From contig CAXXXS010000001.1 in NCBI GenBank assembly GCA_963665085.2, forward strand, positions 1,984,001 through 2,048,000: DNA of 64,000 bases. Direction: 5' to 3'. Each line of letters begins with the position of its first letter. Position 1 is the first letter of the stretch. Origin of the DNA: G963665085 sp963665085 (GTDB taxonomy: Bacteria; Bacteroidota; Bacteroidia; Bacteroidales; JAAAOM01). The notes beneath the pieces were generated by a model, which saw only the letters and a list, made by a program, of their open reading frames with translations, made no database searches and had not been told where the DNA came from. Made by a program: the position numbers and the translations under genes. Shown here piece by piece: positions 52,904-61,123 of the stretch.

Positions 52904-54082
52904 CCCTTTTTTATGTTTTAAATAGGTTTCCAGATCTTTGTCTCCACGACCAGAAAGGTTAATTACAACATGGTCATCGGGCTTGAAATTTAATTTTTCT
53001 AAAATTGCCAAAGCATGTGATGACTCAAGTGCGGGTATAATTCCTTCTAAACGGGTTAATTGGAATGCAGCATCTAACGCTTCTTTATCTGTTGCATTAT
53101 AGAATTCAGCCCTGCCAGTTTTAAATAAGTGAGAATGTAAAGGGCCAATGCCCGGGTAATCTAATCCGGCTGAAATGGAATAGGGTTCGATAACTTGGCC
53201 ATCCTCTGTTTGCATAAGCATAGTACGACTACCATGTAAAACGCCAGGTTTTCCAAGAACCATGGTTGCTGCAGATTCGCTGGAATCTACTCCCATTCCA
53301 CTTGCTTCAACAGCAATGAGGCGAACATCTTTTTCATCAAGGTAATGATAAAAAGCACCGGCAGCATTACTTCCTCCACCAACACAAGCAATGATGGCAG
53401 TTGGATTTTCATTCCCGGTTTTTTCTTTTAATTGCCATTTCATCTCTTCGCTAATTACTGATTGGAAACGGGTAACCATGTCAGGGTAGGGGTGTGGGCC
53501 AACAATTGAACCAATGATATAGTGTGTATCTTCAGGATTATTTATCCAATCGCGCATTGCTTCGTTTGTGGCATCTTTCAGCGTTTTATTTCCGCTATGT
53601 ACAGGTATTACTTCTGCTCCCAGCATTTTCATTCGTTCTACATTGGGAGCCTGCCTGTCTACATCAGTCTTGCCCATGTAAACCACACATTTGATATTTC
53701 TTAAAGCACATACTGTTGCTGTTGCCACGCCATGTTGACCGGCTCCGGTTTCTGCAATAATTCTTGTCTTTCCAAGTCTTTCTGCTATCAGAATCTGACC
53801 GATGGTATTATTTACTTTATGGGCACCTGTGTGATTCAGATCTTCTCGTTTAAGATAAATATTGGTATTGTATTTTTCTGAAAGGCGTTTTGCCAGGTAC
53901 AAAGGACTTGGCCTACCAACATAATCTTTTAATAGTTCCTGAAATTCTTTTTGGAATTTATCTTCATTAATAATTTTCAGGTATGTGTCTTCAAGTTGTT
54001 TGATGTTTGGGTACATCATTTCAGGGATGTATGCCCCTCCAAATTCACCATAAAAACCATTGTTATCTACTTGAAATCCCAT
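52901..54082 (-). CDS. trpB: Tryptophan synthase beta chain
   Basis: The 393-residue PLP enzyme condenses indole with serine. N-terminal FYGEFGGAYIPEMMYP, the PLP lysine in NHTGAHKVNN, GAGQHGVATA (Glu and loop), and phosphate-binding ACVGGGSNAAG are intact. The last residues (KHKKG) run into repeat DNA. Its start overlaps the trpF stop by 20 bases, so translation is coupled. Confidence 0.96.
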   Translation of the reverse strand: MGFQVDNNGFYGEFGGAYIPEMMYPNIKQLEDTYLKIINEDKFQKEFQELLKDYVGRPSPLYLAKRLSEKYNTNIYLKREDLNHTGAHKVNNTIGQILIAERLGKTRIIAETGAGQHGVATATVCALRNIKCVVYMGKTDVDRQAPNVERMKMLGAEVIPVHSGNKTLKDATNEAMRDWINNPEDTHYIIGSIVGPHPYPDMVTRFQSVISEEMKWQLKEKTGNENPTAIIACVGGGSNAAGAFYHYLDEKDVRLIAVEASGMGVDSSESAATMVLGKPGVLHGSRTMLMQTEDGQVIEPYSISAGLDYPGIGPLHSHLFKTGRAEFYNATDKEALDAAFQLTRLEGIIPALESSHALAILEKLNFKPDDHVVINLSGRGDKDLETYLKHKKG

Positions 54083-54701
54083 TTCGTATCGTTTTAATAA
54101 ATTGATTTACTTGTGTTATATCTTTTAATCCTGGAACTGTTTCAAATTTACTGTTAATGTCCAGACAATAGAGCGACGGATGCTGAAGTTTTGATATTGT
54201 TTCCGCATCGTTAACAGAAATTCCTCCACTTAAAAAGAATTGTTTCTGTTGATTGTAATTACTTAAAATATTCCAGTCGAATTTTTTTCCACTACCACCA
54301 TAAGCTTCTGTTTTGGTGTCAAAAAGGAAAAAATCAACAGCATCCACATATTTATTTGTTTGTTCAAAATCAGAAGGAATTAATATCGGGAATGCCTTGA
54401 TTACCTCTACCTCTAATTCTTTTACTTTCAAACATAGTTCGATAGATTCATCTCCATGAAGTTGTACTGCATTCAGATGGAAAATAGAAACTTTTGTTTC
54501 TATTTCTTCGAAAGAAGAGTTAACAAATACTCCTGTTTTTTTGATGTTTTCAGGGATATTTCGAGCGATGGAATTATTCCATTCATTTCCTACAAATCTT
54601 TTTGATTTTGGGTAGAAAATAAATCCAATATAATCAGGTTGAAGCTTTACCAACTCCCCGATATTTTGGCTATCCCTCATTCCACATACTTTTATCTTCA
54701 C
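54063..54701 (-). CDS. trpF: Phosphoribosylanthranilate isomerase
   Basis: The 212-residue TIM barrel has KIKVCGMRDSQNI (catalytic Cys), YIGFIFYPKSKRFV, AVQLHGDES and FFLSGGISVNDAE phosphate loop. It is a separate gene, not fused to trpC as in enterics. A broken copy of its first 19 codons lies upstream at 54856-54927. Confidence 0.95.
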   Translation of the reverse strand: MKIKVCGMRDSQNIGELVKLQPDYIGFIFYPKSKRFVGNEWNNSIARNIPENIKKTGVFVNSSFEEIETKVSIFHLNAVQLHGDESIELCLKVKELEVEVIKAFPILIPSDFEQTNKYVDAVDFFLFDTKTEAYGGSGKKFDWNILSNYNQQKQFFLSGGISVNDAETISKLQHPSLYCLDINSKFETVPGLKDITQVNQFIKTIRNGISSR

Positions 54702-54716
54702 TTTGTGTGTTTTTTT

Positions 54717-54785
54717 CTTTGTGTCCTTCGTGATCGTTGCGGTTTAAAGAGTTTGACCGCGAAGAGCACAAAGGGACGCAAAGGT
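54717..54785. repeat. CTTTGTGTCC / GGACGCAAAGG palindromic repeat, copy A
   Basis: CTTTGTGTCCTTCGTGATCG followed by TTGCGGTTTAAA pairs imperfectly with TTTGACCGCGAAGAGCACAAA plus GGGACGCAAAGG. It is part of the duplicated segment in the trpC-trpF spacer (362 bases in total). The whole spacer is made of this repeat, its second copy, gene fragments and a CCTCC palindrome. Confidence 0.75.
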
Positions 54786-54830
54786 TTATTTTAAATTTTT
54801 TATAAATTTTTCACAGGCTTTTTCGGGCAT
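54786..54830 (-). pseudogene. Remnant of the trpC 3' end (duplicated)
   Basis: Fourteen codons read MPEKACEKFIKNLK and stop at TAA, matching trpC's own end MPEKACEKFIKELGR. Homology begins at this Met. This copy lacks the CCTCC palindrome that interrupts the extant gene's 3' end. Confidence 0.82.
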
Positions 54831-54855
54831 ACGTCGAATAGGAGAAGAATAAGAC

Positions 54856-54927
54856 TTAACATTGATGAATCTTTACCAACTCCCTGATATTTTTGCTGTC
54901 CCTCATTCCACATACTTTTATCTTCAT
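54856..54927 (-). pseudogene. Remnant of the trpF 5' end (duplicated)
   Basis: The frame begins MKIKVCGMRDSKNIRELVK, 17 of 19 residues identical to trpF, then diverges (IHQC) and stops. Together with the trpC remnant 25 bases further downstream on the minus strand, this is what a tandem duplication of trpC-end/spacer/trpF-start leaves. Confidence 0.85.
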
Positions 54928-54942
54928 TTTGTGTATTTTCTT

Positions 54943-55010
54943 CTTTGTGTCCTTCGTGATCGTTGCGGTTTAAAGATTTTTACCGCGAAGAGCGCAAAGG
55001 GACGCAAAGG
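54943..55010. repeat. CTTTGTGTCC / GGACGCAAAGG palindromic repeat, copy B
   Basis: Nearly identical to copy A over its length (CTTTGTGTCCTTCGTGATCG shared), with a few substitutions such as GCGCAAAGG for GCACAAAGG. Same orientation as copy A, which fits tandem duplication of the spacer. Confidence 0.75.
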
Positions 55011-55024
55011 TTATTTTAAATTTT

Positions 55025-55081
55025 GCCCTTCTTAAAGTCCTCCTCTTAGGGGGGGGTAGGGGGTCATCTTCCTAATTCTTT
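55025..55081. repeat. CCTCC palindrome inserted at the 3' end of trpC
   Basis: CTTCTTAAAGTCCTCCTC followed by TTAGGGGGGGGTAGGGGGTCATCTT is a member of the family also at 38234-38275 and 55933-55976. Relative to the trpC remnant at 54786-54830, this block of about 57 bases is extra. It supplies the trpC stop (TGA) and its last codons. Confidence 0.75.
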
Positions 55082-55849
55082 AATAAATTTCTCGCAAGCC
55101 TTTTCGGGCATGCTGGTCTTCATAAAGTTTTCTCCAATTAAAAATCCTTGGAAACCATATTTTTTTAATTCTTTGATTGCAGAAACATTACTGATTCCAC
55201 TCTCAGAAATCTTTACAAAATCAGAAGGTATTTTCTCAGAAAGAATCTTGGAGTTTTCAATGCTAACTTCAAATGTCTTAAGGTTCCTGTTATTAACCCC
55301 TACAACATTTAAATGCTCATTTACCTTGTCGAGTTCTTCTTCTGTGTGAACTTCCATCAGGACTTCCAGACCAAGGTTTCGTGCTGTTTTTGCAAAATGA
55401 AAAATTTCTTCTTTTGTAAGACATGCTGCAATTAATAAGATAGCATCAGCACCAATTGATTTTGCTTCAATTATTTGATATTCATCAACGATAAAATCTT
55501 TTCGTAAGATCGGACAGTTATTAGATTTCCTGGCAGTTATTAAATCTTCATTTTTTCCGCCAAAAAATTTTAGGTCTGTCAATACCGAAAGCGCTGATGC
55601 TCCGGCTTGGATATATCCCATCGTGATTTTTTCAACATCAGCAAATTCGTTAATCATTCCTTTTGAAGGGGATTTTCTTTTGAATTCTGCGATGATTCCA
55701 GATTTATCTTCACGTAAAAGATATTTTGTTAAAGAGACAGGTGTTGTCTCAAAGGAGGTGCTTTTTTCCAGGAGCTTTATAGGATATAGTTCCTTGTTTT
55801 TTGCAACTACTTTACGCTTATGCTGAACAATTTCGTCTAAAATAGTCAT
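55064..55849 (-). CDS. trpC: Indole-3-glycerol phosphate synthase
   Basis: The 261-residue TIM barrel closes carboxyphenylaminodeoxyribulose phosphate to indole-glycerol phosphate. Motifs are IIAEFKRKSPSKGMI (catalytic Lys/Glu), LRKDFIVDEYQI, GVNNRNLKTFEV and SESGISN. The final residues (LGR) and TGA come from the CCTCC repeat block. Monofunctional, separate from trpF. Confidence 0.95.
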   Translation of the reverse strand: MTILDEIVQHKRKVVAKNKELYPIKLLEKSTSFETTPVSLTKYLLREDKSGIIAEFKRKSPSKGMINEFADVEKITMGYIQAGASALSVLTDLKFFGGKNEDLITARKSNNCPILRKDFIVDEYQIIEAKSIGADAILLIAACLTKEEIFHFAKTARNLGLEVLMEVHTEEELDKVNEHLNVVGVNNRNLKTFEVSIENSKILSEKIPSDFVKISESGISNVSAIKELKKYGFQGFLIGENFMKTSMPEKACEKFIKELGR

Positions 55850-55932
55850 TACTTTTTTTAATTGATGACTCTAAAAATTTTATAGAGAGTAAACTTGTAG
55901 AGCCTTTGATTATTTATGTAATAATTTCTAAC

Positions 55933-55976
55933 CTTCTTAAAGTCCTCCTTTTAGGAGGATTTAGGAGGTCATTCTT
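55933..55976. repeat. CCTCC palindrome in the trpD-trpC spacer
   Basis: CTTCTTAAAGTCCTCCTTTT, then AGGAGGATTTAGGAGGTCATTC. The stem TCCTCCTTTT/AGGAGGA is clear. It starts directly after the trpD stop (55977, minus strand) and is in the same orientation as the copy at the trpC end. Confidence 0.75.
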
Positions 55977-56972
55977 CTATTTATTCAATTCTAACAATTT
56001 CTTTAAAACGTCATATGCCTTACCGCTTTCTAAAGATTCTTTAGCCATACCTAAACATTCTTCTAAAGACTTTTCAGGGAAATAGCATTTAATACCCATT
56101 GCAGAGTTTGCTATGGTTACCTCATTTTGAGTATTTGTGCCTTTACCTTCTAAAACAGAAGTAAATATTTTTACAGCATCTGCTACCGTTGCTCCTCCAT
56201 ACAATTCTTTTTCAGTATGATAAGAAAGATTTAGGTCGGTGGGAGTTATGAGTTGATCGGAAGAATTACTTATTGCCCTAAATGGTGAAGTTAAGGATAT
56301 TTCATCATATCCATCAAGGCTATGAATGATTACAAAATCTTTATCCGTTTTTTGATAAATGTAACCATAAATTCTTGCCAGTTCAAGGTTAAACACTCCT
56401 ACCATTTGTTTCTGAGGAAAACTTGGATTAACCATTGGCCCAAGCATATTAAAGAATGTTTTTACCCGCAACGCTTTTCTTACAGGGGCTACATTTTTCA
56501 TGGCAGGATTAAATAAAGGGGCATGAATGAAACATACTCCGGATTTATCCATCTCATTTTTCAATTTATCATTGTCATTTGAGAATTTATACCCTAATGT
56601 TTCCATTACATTTGATGAGCCACAACTTGATGATACACTGTAATTCCCGTGTTTTGATACTTTGGCGCCAGCTCCGGCCATTACAAAAGTTGATAATGTT
56701 GAAATATTAAAAGTGTCCTTTCCATCTCCGCCAGTACCACAAACATCAATTGTTTCAAAATCAGAGAGGTCAACTGGAATACAAAGGTTTAACAATGCAT
56801 TTCTAAAGCCAGTTAATTCTTCAACAGTAATAGAACGCATTAAATAAACTGTAACAAATGCTGCAATTTCCGGATCAGAGTATTTTCCCTGGGCGATATT
56901 TGTAAGAATCTCCTCTGCTTCCGATTGGTTTAATGTTTTATGTTCGAATAAGTAGTTTAATATCGTTCTCAT
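55977..56972 (-). CDS. trpD: Anthranilate phosphoribosyltransferase
   Basis: The 331-residue enzyme transfers phosphoribose from PRPP to anthranilate. Signatures are VCGTGGDGKDTFNISTLSTFV (PRPP loop), KHGNYSVSSSCGSSNVMETLG, and LGPMVNPSFPQKQMVGVF. It is monofunctional and lies 10 bases after trpG. Confidence 0.95.
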   Translation of the reverse strand: MRTILNYLFEHKTLNQSEAEEILTNIAQGKYSDPEIAAFVTVYLMRSITVEELTGFRNALLNLCIPVDLSDFETIDVCGTGGDGKDTFNISTLSTFVMAGAGAKVSKHGNYSVSSSCGSSNVMETLGYKFSNDNDKLKNEMDKSGVCFIHAPLFNPAMKNVAPVRKALRVKTFFNMLGPMVNPSFPQKQMVGVFNLELARIYGYIYQKTDKDFVIIHSLDGYDEISLTSPFRAISNSSDQLITPTDLNLSYHTEKELYGGATVADAVKIFTSVLEGKGTNTQNEVTIANSAMGIKCYFPEKSLEECLGMAKESLESGKAYDVLKKLLELNK

Positions 56973-56982
56973 TGTATATATT

Positions 56983-57552
56983 TTAGATTTTTAACCAGTT
57001 CTCCATAATTTTTAGTCCGTGCTCAGTTAACACAGATTCAGGATGGTACTGAACACCACGAACGTCAAAATTTTTGTGAGAGATTCCCATTATTTTTCCT
57101 TCTTCATCTTCAGAGGTGATATTAAAACAATCGGGTAGAGAGTCTTTGTCAACCAACCAGGAATGGTATCTGCCAACATTGATTTCTGTAGGAATACTTT
57201 CATACAAAGCATCATCTGGAGTTAAAATTTTTATCGGTGTAGAAACTCCATGGTAGACTTTATCCATGTTTATTAATTTACCATCAAATGCTTCTGCAAT
57301 TGCCTGATGTCCCAGACATACCCCCATGATTGATTTGGAAGGAGCGTATGTTTTTATCAAATCCAACAGGATTCCTGATTCAACAGGTATTCCCGGACCA
57401 GGTGAGAGAAGAATCTTATCGTATCTGTTTACCTCTTCAACTGTGATTTCATCATTCCTGTATACATCTACTTTATCATCTGTAAGTTGATGCAGATAAT
57501 GCACCAGGTTGTATGTGAATGAATCGTAATTATCTAAAACCAGTATTTTCAT
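56983..57552 (-). CDS. trpG: Anthranilate synthase component II (glutamine amidotransferase)
   Basis: The 189-residue class I amidotransferase supplies ammonia to TrpE. LDNYDSFTYNLVHYL at the start, LLSPGPGIP oxyanion strand, MGVCLGHQAIAEAF (catalytic Cys) and VQYHPESVLTEHG (His/Glu) complete the triad. Start and the trpE stop are one base apart, so the two are coupled. It could also serve p-aminobenzoate synthesis. Confidence 0.95.
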   Translation of the reverse strand: MKILVLDNYDSFTYNLVHYLHQLTDDKVDVYRNDEITVEEVNRYDKILLSPGPGIPVESGILLDLIKTYAPSKSIMGVCLGHQAIAEAFDGKLINMDKVYHGVSTPIKILTPDDALYESIPTEINVGRYHSWLVDKDSLPDCFNITSEDEEGKIMGISHKNFDVRGVQYHPESVLTEHGLKIMENWLKI

Positions 57553-57553
57553 G

Positions 57554-58957
57554 TTAAATATCTTTTGCCAGGTTAATAGCGTTTTTCAACGCACCCAATT
57601 TATTATTTACTTCTTGTAATTCGCTCTCTTCTTTTGATACAGAAACAATTCCTGCGCCTGCCTGGTAAAATAAAGTGTTATTCTTGCTCAGGAATGAACG
57701 AATCATTATCGCATGGTTAAAATCACCGTTAAAATCTATGTTGCCGATAGCACCGCCATAGTATCCACGGTTTTGGTTTTCGTATTTATCAATAAGTTCC
57801 ATTGCTTTGTATTTTGGAGCCCCTGATAATGTTCCGGCAGGGAAGGTTGCAGTCATTAAATCAATCGAGTTGGAATCTTTGTCAAGTTCGCCACTTACTG
57901 TAGAAACCATGTGTAAAACATGACTGTAATATTGAATCTCCCTGTAATTCTCTACGACTACACTTGATGTATGTCGGCTCAAATCATTTCTTGCCAGGTC
58001 AACTAACATAACATGCTCTGCATTTTCTTTTATATCCAGCATAAGATCCTTGGCCAGTTGTTTATCCTTTTCATCATCACCGGTTCGTTTGAATGTGCCA
58101 GCTATAGGATTTATATATGCTTTTCCATTTTTAATTTTTAACTGTGCCTCGGGTGATGAACCGAATATTTTGTAGCTGCCATAATCAAAATAAAACAAGT
58201 AAGGACTTGGATTAATAGAGCGTAGTGCACGGTATACATTGAACTCGTCTCCTGTGAAACCTCTTTTAAACTGACGGGAAAGAACAATCTGGAAAACATC
58301 CCCACGGTAGCAATGCTCTTTGCCCTTTGTTACCATTTGTTTATATTCGTCATCAGTGATATTTGAGATTTCTTTTTCATCAGGTGAAAAAGGATATGTA
58401 GCAATATTTCTGTTTTTTAATAATTGAACGATGTCTTCAATTTTACTTTCTTCTCCATCTAAAAGATTTTCAATGATATGAAGATTGTTTTTAAAGTGGT
58501 TTACAGCTATTATATACTTAAATACATTGTATCTTGCATCGGGAATTTTGTATTCTTCTTTTACCGGATTTTTAAGTTTTAGTGTTTCGAAATATTGGAC
58601 TGCATCATAATTTGCGTAACCAAAAAGTCCATTAACAGGAACTTTTGTCTCATCATCATAATCAAATTCATTTATGAAATTATTGAGTTCTTTTGCAAAT
58701 TGTTTTGAGTCAGAAAGAATAATTTCTTTGTTATTTCCATCAGGATATGTTGTGGTTATTTTTCCGTTGTCTGTTCTAAATTCAGCGATAGCCTCAAAGC
58801 AGATAAACGAATAGCTGTTTTCATTTCCATGGTAATCAGAAGATTCAAGTAAAATAGAGTTTTGATAAATATCTCTGATTTTAAGGTAGATACTCACTGG
58901 AGTGATGGTATCAGAAAGTATCGTTTTGACATTTGTTTTGAGTTTAAATTTATTCAT
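57554..58957 (-). CDS. trpE: Anthranilate synthase component I
   Basis: The 467-residue protein converts chorismate to anthranilate. The catalytic region includes GDVFQIVLSRQF, INPSPYLFYFDYGSYKIFGSSPEA, PIAGTFKRTG and FPAGTLSGAPKYKAMELIDKYE. NSILLESSDYHG holds the LLES element that binds tryptophan for feedback inhibition. I place the start at the ATG 58957 (MNKFKLKTN). The frame is open back to a TTG at 58996, but those 13 residues would be encoded within the attenuator terminator's U-run. First structural gene of the operon, controlled by the leader described upstream. Confidence 0.95.
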   Translation of the reverse strand: MNKFKLKTNVKTILSDTITPVSIYLKIRDIYQNSILLESSDYHGNENSYSFICFEAIAEFRTDNGKITTTYPDGNNKEIILSDSKQFAKELNNFINEFDYDDETKVPVNGLFGYANYDAVQYFETLKLKNPVKEEYKIPDARYNVFKYIIAVNHFKNNLHIIENLLDGEESKIEDIVQLLKNRNIATYPFSPDEKEISNITDDEYKQMVTKGKEHCYRGDVFQIVLSRQFKRGFTGDEFNVYRALRSINPSPYLFYFDYGSYKIFGSSPEAQLKIKNGKAYINPIAGTFKRTGDDEKDKQLAKDLMLDIKENAEHVMLVDLARNDLSRHTSSVVVENYREIQYYSHVLHMVSTVSGELDKDSNSIDLMTATFPAGTLSGAPKYKAMELIDKYENQNRGYYGGAIGNIDFNGDFNHAIMIRSFLSKNNTLFYQAGAGIVSVSKEESELQEVNNKLGALKNAINLAKDI

Positions 58958-58989
58958 CGTTTTATTTTTTTTATTTTTGAAATCGTCTA

Positions 58990-59030
58990 AAAACAAAAAC
59001 GGCTTACCGTGAGTTACGATAAGCCGTTTT
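58990..59030 (-). terminator. trp attenuator terminator hairpin
   Basis: In the transcript, AAAACGGCTTATCGT (59030-59016) pairs with ACGGTAAGCCGTTTT (59010-58996), 14 of 15 positions with a five-base loop, followed by a U-rich run. It lies between the leader peptide stop and trpE. The loop and upper 3' arm (58999-59013) are also complementary to 59063-59077 in the leader-peptide coding region, 13 of 15 positions, giving an alternative antiterminator. Confidence 0.9.
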
Positions 59031-59056
59031 ATATATTCTTTATATGCATACAGGGC

Positions 59057-59119
59057 CTAATCCTCACGGTATTCCGTAAAGTTTTGCCACCACCAATATG
59101 CATTTGTTAATATTTTCAC
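59057..59119 (-). CDS. trpL: trp operon leader peptide with Trp-Trp-Trp
   Basis: A 20-residue frame begins at GTG 59119 and reads NAYWWWQNFTEYRED from residue 6, stopping at TAG. Three consecutive Trp codons (residues 9-11, 59087-59095) are far above chance for such a short frame and typical of trp leader peptides. The antiterminator 5' arm covers codons for Thr-Glu-Tyr-Arg-Glu (59063-59077). A ribosome stalled at the Trp codons leaves that arm largely free, while one reaching the stop covers it. That predicts read-through under Trp starvation and termination when Trp is ample. There is no ATG in frame, and GTG is the only plausible start. Confidence 0.88.
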   Translation of the reverse strand: MKILTNAYWWWQNFTEYRED

Positions 59120-59141
59120 TTTTTTATGACTTTTGTCAGGA

Positions 59142-59173
59142 CAAATAAATTGAATTATTTAATAAAAACCAAA
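59142..59173 (-). promoter_or_regulatory. Predicted trp operon promoter (Bacteroidota type)
   Basis: On the minus strand a -33 box TTTG (59173-59170) and a -7 box TTTATTTG (59149-59142, 7 of 8 to TAnnTTTG) are 20 bases apart, the usual spacing. Transcription would start about 59135, just upstream of the leader peptide. The promoter fits between the clpX stop (59178) and the leader. Confidence 0.65.
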
Positions 59174-59177
59174 TTTT

Positions 59178-60398
59178 TTATGCAACTTTTAATTGATGCA
59201 AGTTTACTTTTTCAAGTTTATCCATTGCATAATCAAGAGTTATCTCGATTTTTTCTTGACTTTCAGAAGGCGCATCAAACATAATATCAACCATAATTGC
59301 TTCACAGATTGAACGAAGTCCCCTTGCCCCTAATTTGAACTCTACAGCTTTGTCAACAATAAAATCCAAAACCTCTGCTTTGAATATTAGTTTCTTTTTG
59401 TCTATTTCAAAAAGTTTCTGATATTGTTTAATAAGTGAGTTTTTAGGTTCTGTTAAAATCAGACGAAGAGCATTTCTGTCAAGAGGATCTAAATAAGTTA
59501 GTATTGGAAGACGTCCAATTATTTCTGGAATCATACCAAACGATTTTAAATCCTGGGGAGCGATGTATTGAAGAAGATTATCCCTTTCAATTTCTTTTGC
59601 TCCTTTAGCAGCGCTGTAACCAACAACTTTTGTATTTAAACGCTGACCTATTTTTTTGTCAATACCATCAAAAGCACCACCACAAACGAATAAAATATTC
59701 TTTGTGTTGACGGGGATCATTTTTTGGTCAGGATGCTTTCTTCCTCCTTGCGGCGGAACATTAATAATGCTTCCTTCAAGAAGTTTTAATAAACCTTGTT
59801 GAACACCTTCACCAGAAACGTCCCTGGTAATTGAAGGGTTGTCACTTTTACGGGCAATTTTATCAATCTCATCAATAAATATAATCCCCTTTTCTGCGGC
59901 TTCAACATTGTAGTCAGCAACCTGGAGCAAACGGGTTAATATACTTTCAATATCTTCACCAACATAACCGGCTTCAGTAAGAATTGTAGCATCAACAATG
60001 GTGAAAGGGACATGTAACATTCTTGCAATTGTTCTTGCCAAAAGTGTTTTTCCTGTTCCGGTTTCTCCAACCAGGATAATATTCGATTTTTCAATTTCGA
60101 CATCATCCTTGTCGTTTTTGTTCGATTGTAATAATCTTTTGTAGTGATTGTAAACAGCTACTGAAAGATATTTTTTTGCTTCATTTTGTCCAATAACATA
60201 CTCATCAAGAAATTTTTTGATTTCAACGGGTTTAAGAAGGTTAATTCCGTTAACGTCGAATTCATGATTTTTTCTTTTCTCTTCCTGGATAATTTCGAAC
60301 GCTTGTTCGATACAGCTGTCACAAATGTGACCAGAGATGCCAGCAATTAAAATGTTGGTATCTTTTTTATCCCTTCCACAAAATGAGCATTTATCCAT
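59178..60398 (-). CDS. clpX: ATP-dependent Clp protease ATP-binding subunit ClpX
   Basis: The 406-residue AAA+ unfoldase has an N-terminal zinc-binding domain (CSFCGRDKKD and HICDSCIEQ). The AAA+ core carries Walker A GETGTGKT, TEAGYVGEDIESIL (pore loop), Walker B IIFIDEIDKIA, SGEGVQQGLLKLLEG and the sensor-2 stretch ARGLRSICEAI. It delivers substrates to ClpP encoded six bases upstream (minus strand). Complete. Confidence 0.96.
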   Translation of the reverse strand: MDKCSFCGRDKKDTNILIAGISGHICDSCIEQAFEIIQEEKRKNHEFDVNGINLLKPVEIKKFLDEYVIGQNEAKKYLSVAVYNHYKRLLQSNKNDKDDVEIEKSNIILVGETGTGKTLLARTIARMLHVPFTIVDATILTEAGYVGEDIESILTRLLQVADYNVEAAEKGIIFIDEIDKIARKSDNPSITRDVSGEGVQQGLLKLLEGSIINVPPQGGRKHPDQKMIPVNTKNILFVCGGAFDGIDKKIGQRLNTKVVGYSAAKGAKEIERDNLLQYIAPQDLKSFGMIPEIIGRLPILTYLDPLDRNALRLILTEPKNSLIKQYQKLFEIDKKKLIFKAEVLDFIVDKAVEFKLGARGLRSICEAIMVDIMFDAPSESQEKIEITLDYAMDKLEKVNLHQLKVA

Positions 60399-60404
60399 AA
60401 AATA

Positions 60405-61088
60405 TTAATTGTCTTTTTCTGGATTTCTAAATAAAACTTCATCAATCATACCATATTCCTTAGCTTCATAGGATGTCATCCAGTAATCCCTGTCAGAATC
60501 CTGTTCTATCTTTTCATAAGGCTGACCAGTATGATCAGATAGGATTTGATAAAGTTCTTTTTTCATTTTTAGGATCTCTTTAAGGGTAATTTCCATATCC
60601 TTTGCAACACCCTGAGCGCCGCCAGCAGGCTGGTGAATCATAACCCTTGAGTGTTTTAATGCTGAACGTTTACCCTTTTTTCCTGCACATAATAAAACTG
60701 CAGCCATTGATGCAGCCATACCTGTGCAAATTGTAGCAACATCAGAACTGATGAATTGCATTGTATCGTAAATTCCTAATCCTGCATGAACTGAACCTCC
60801 CGGAGAGTTAAAATAGATATGGATATCTTTTCCCGGATCAGAAGAATCAAGATAAAGTAATTGAGCCTGAATAATATTTGCCACATAATCATCAACAGGA
60901 AGTCCCATAAAAATGATACGATCCATCATTAATCGGGAGAAAACATCCATTGAAGCAACGTTAAGTTGTCGTTCTTCAATAATTGTTGGAGATATATAGC
61001 TGTTTGTAATTGCCGTATACTTATCAAAGGCAAGGCCATTAATGCCTTTGTGTTTTGTTGCGTATTTTCTAAAATCGTTTGCGTCCAT
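60405..61088 (-). CDS. clpP: ATP-dependent Clp protease proteolytic subunit
   Basis: The 227-residue serine protease has the catalytic Ser in CTGMAASMAAVLLCAG and His in RVMIHQPAGGAQG, with Asp in the DRDYWM segment. Its N-terminal extension of about 30 residues is usual in Bacteroidota. Lies between tig and clpX; tig-clpP-clpX is the common bacterial order. Confidence 0.96.
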   Translation of the reverse strand: MDANDFRKYATKHKGINGLAFDKYTAITNSYISPTIIEERQLNVASMDVFSRLMMDRIIFMGLPVDDYVANIIQAQLLYLDSSDPGKDIHIYFNSPGGSVHAGLGIYDTMQFISSDVATICTGMAASMAAVLLCAGKKGKRSALKHSRVMIHQPAGGAQGVAKDMEITLKEILKMKKELYQILSDHTGQPYEKIEQDSDRDYWMTSYEAKEYGMIDEVLFRNPEKDN

Positions 61089-61123
61089 GTTTAAATAAGT
61101 TTAAACAGTAAATATACTAACTA

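Noticed and set aside
58958..58996. TTG upstream start for trpE
   Set aside because: These codons overlap the U-rich tail of the attenuator terminator, and the ATG at 58957 gives the usual N-terminus.
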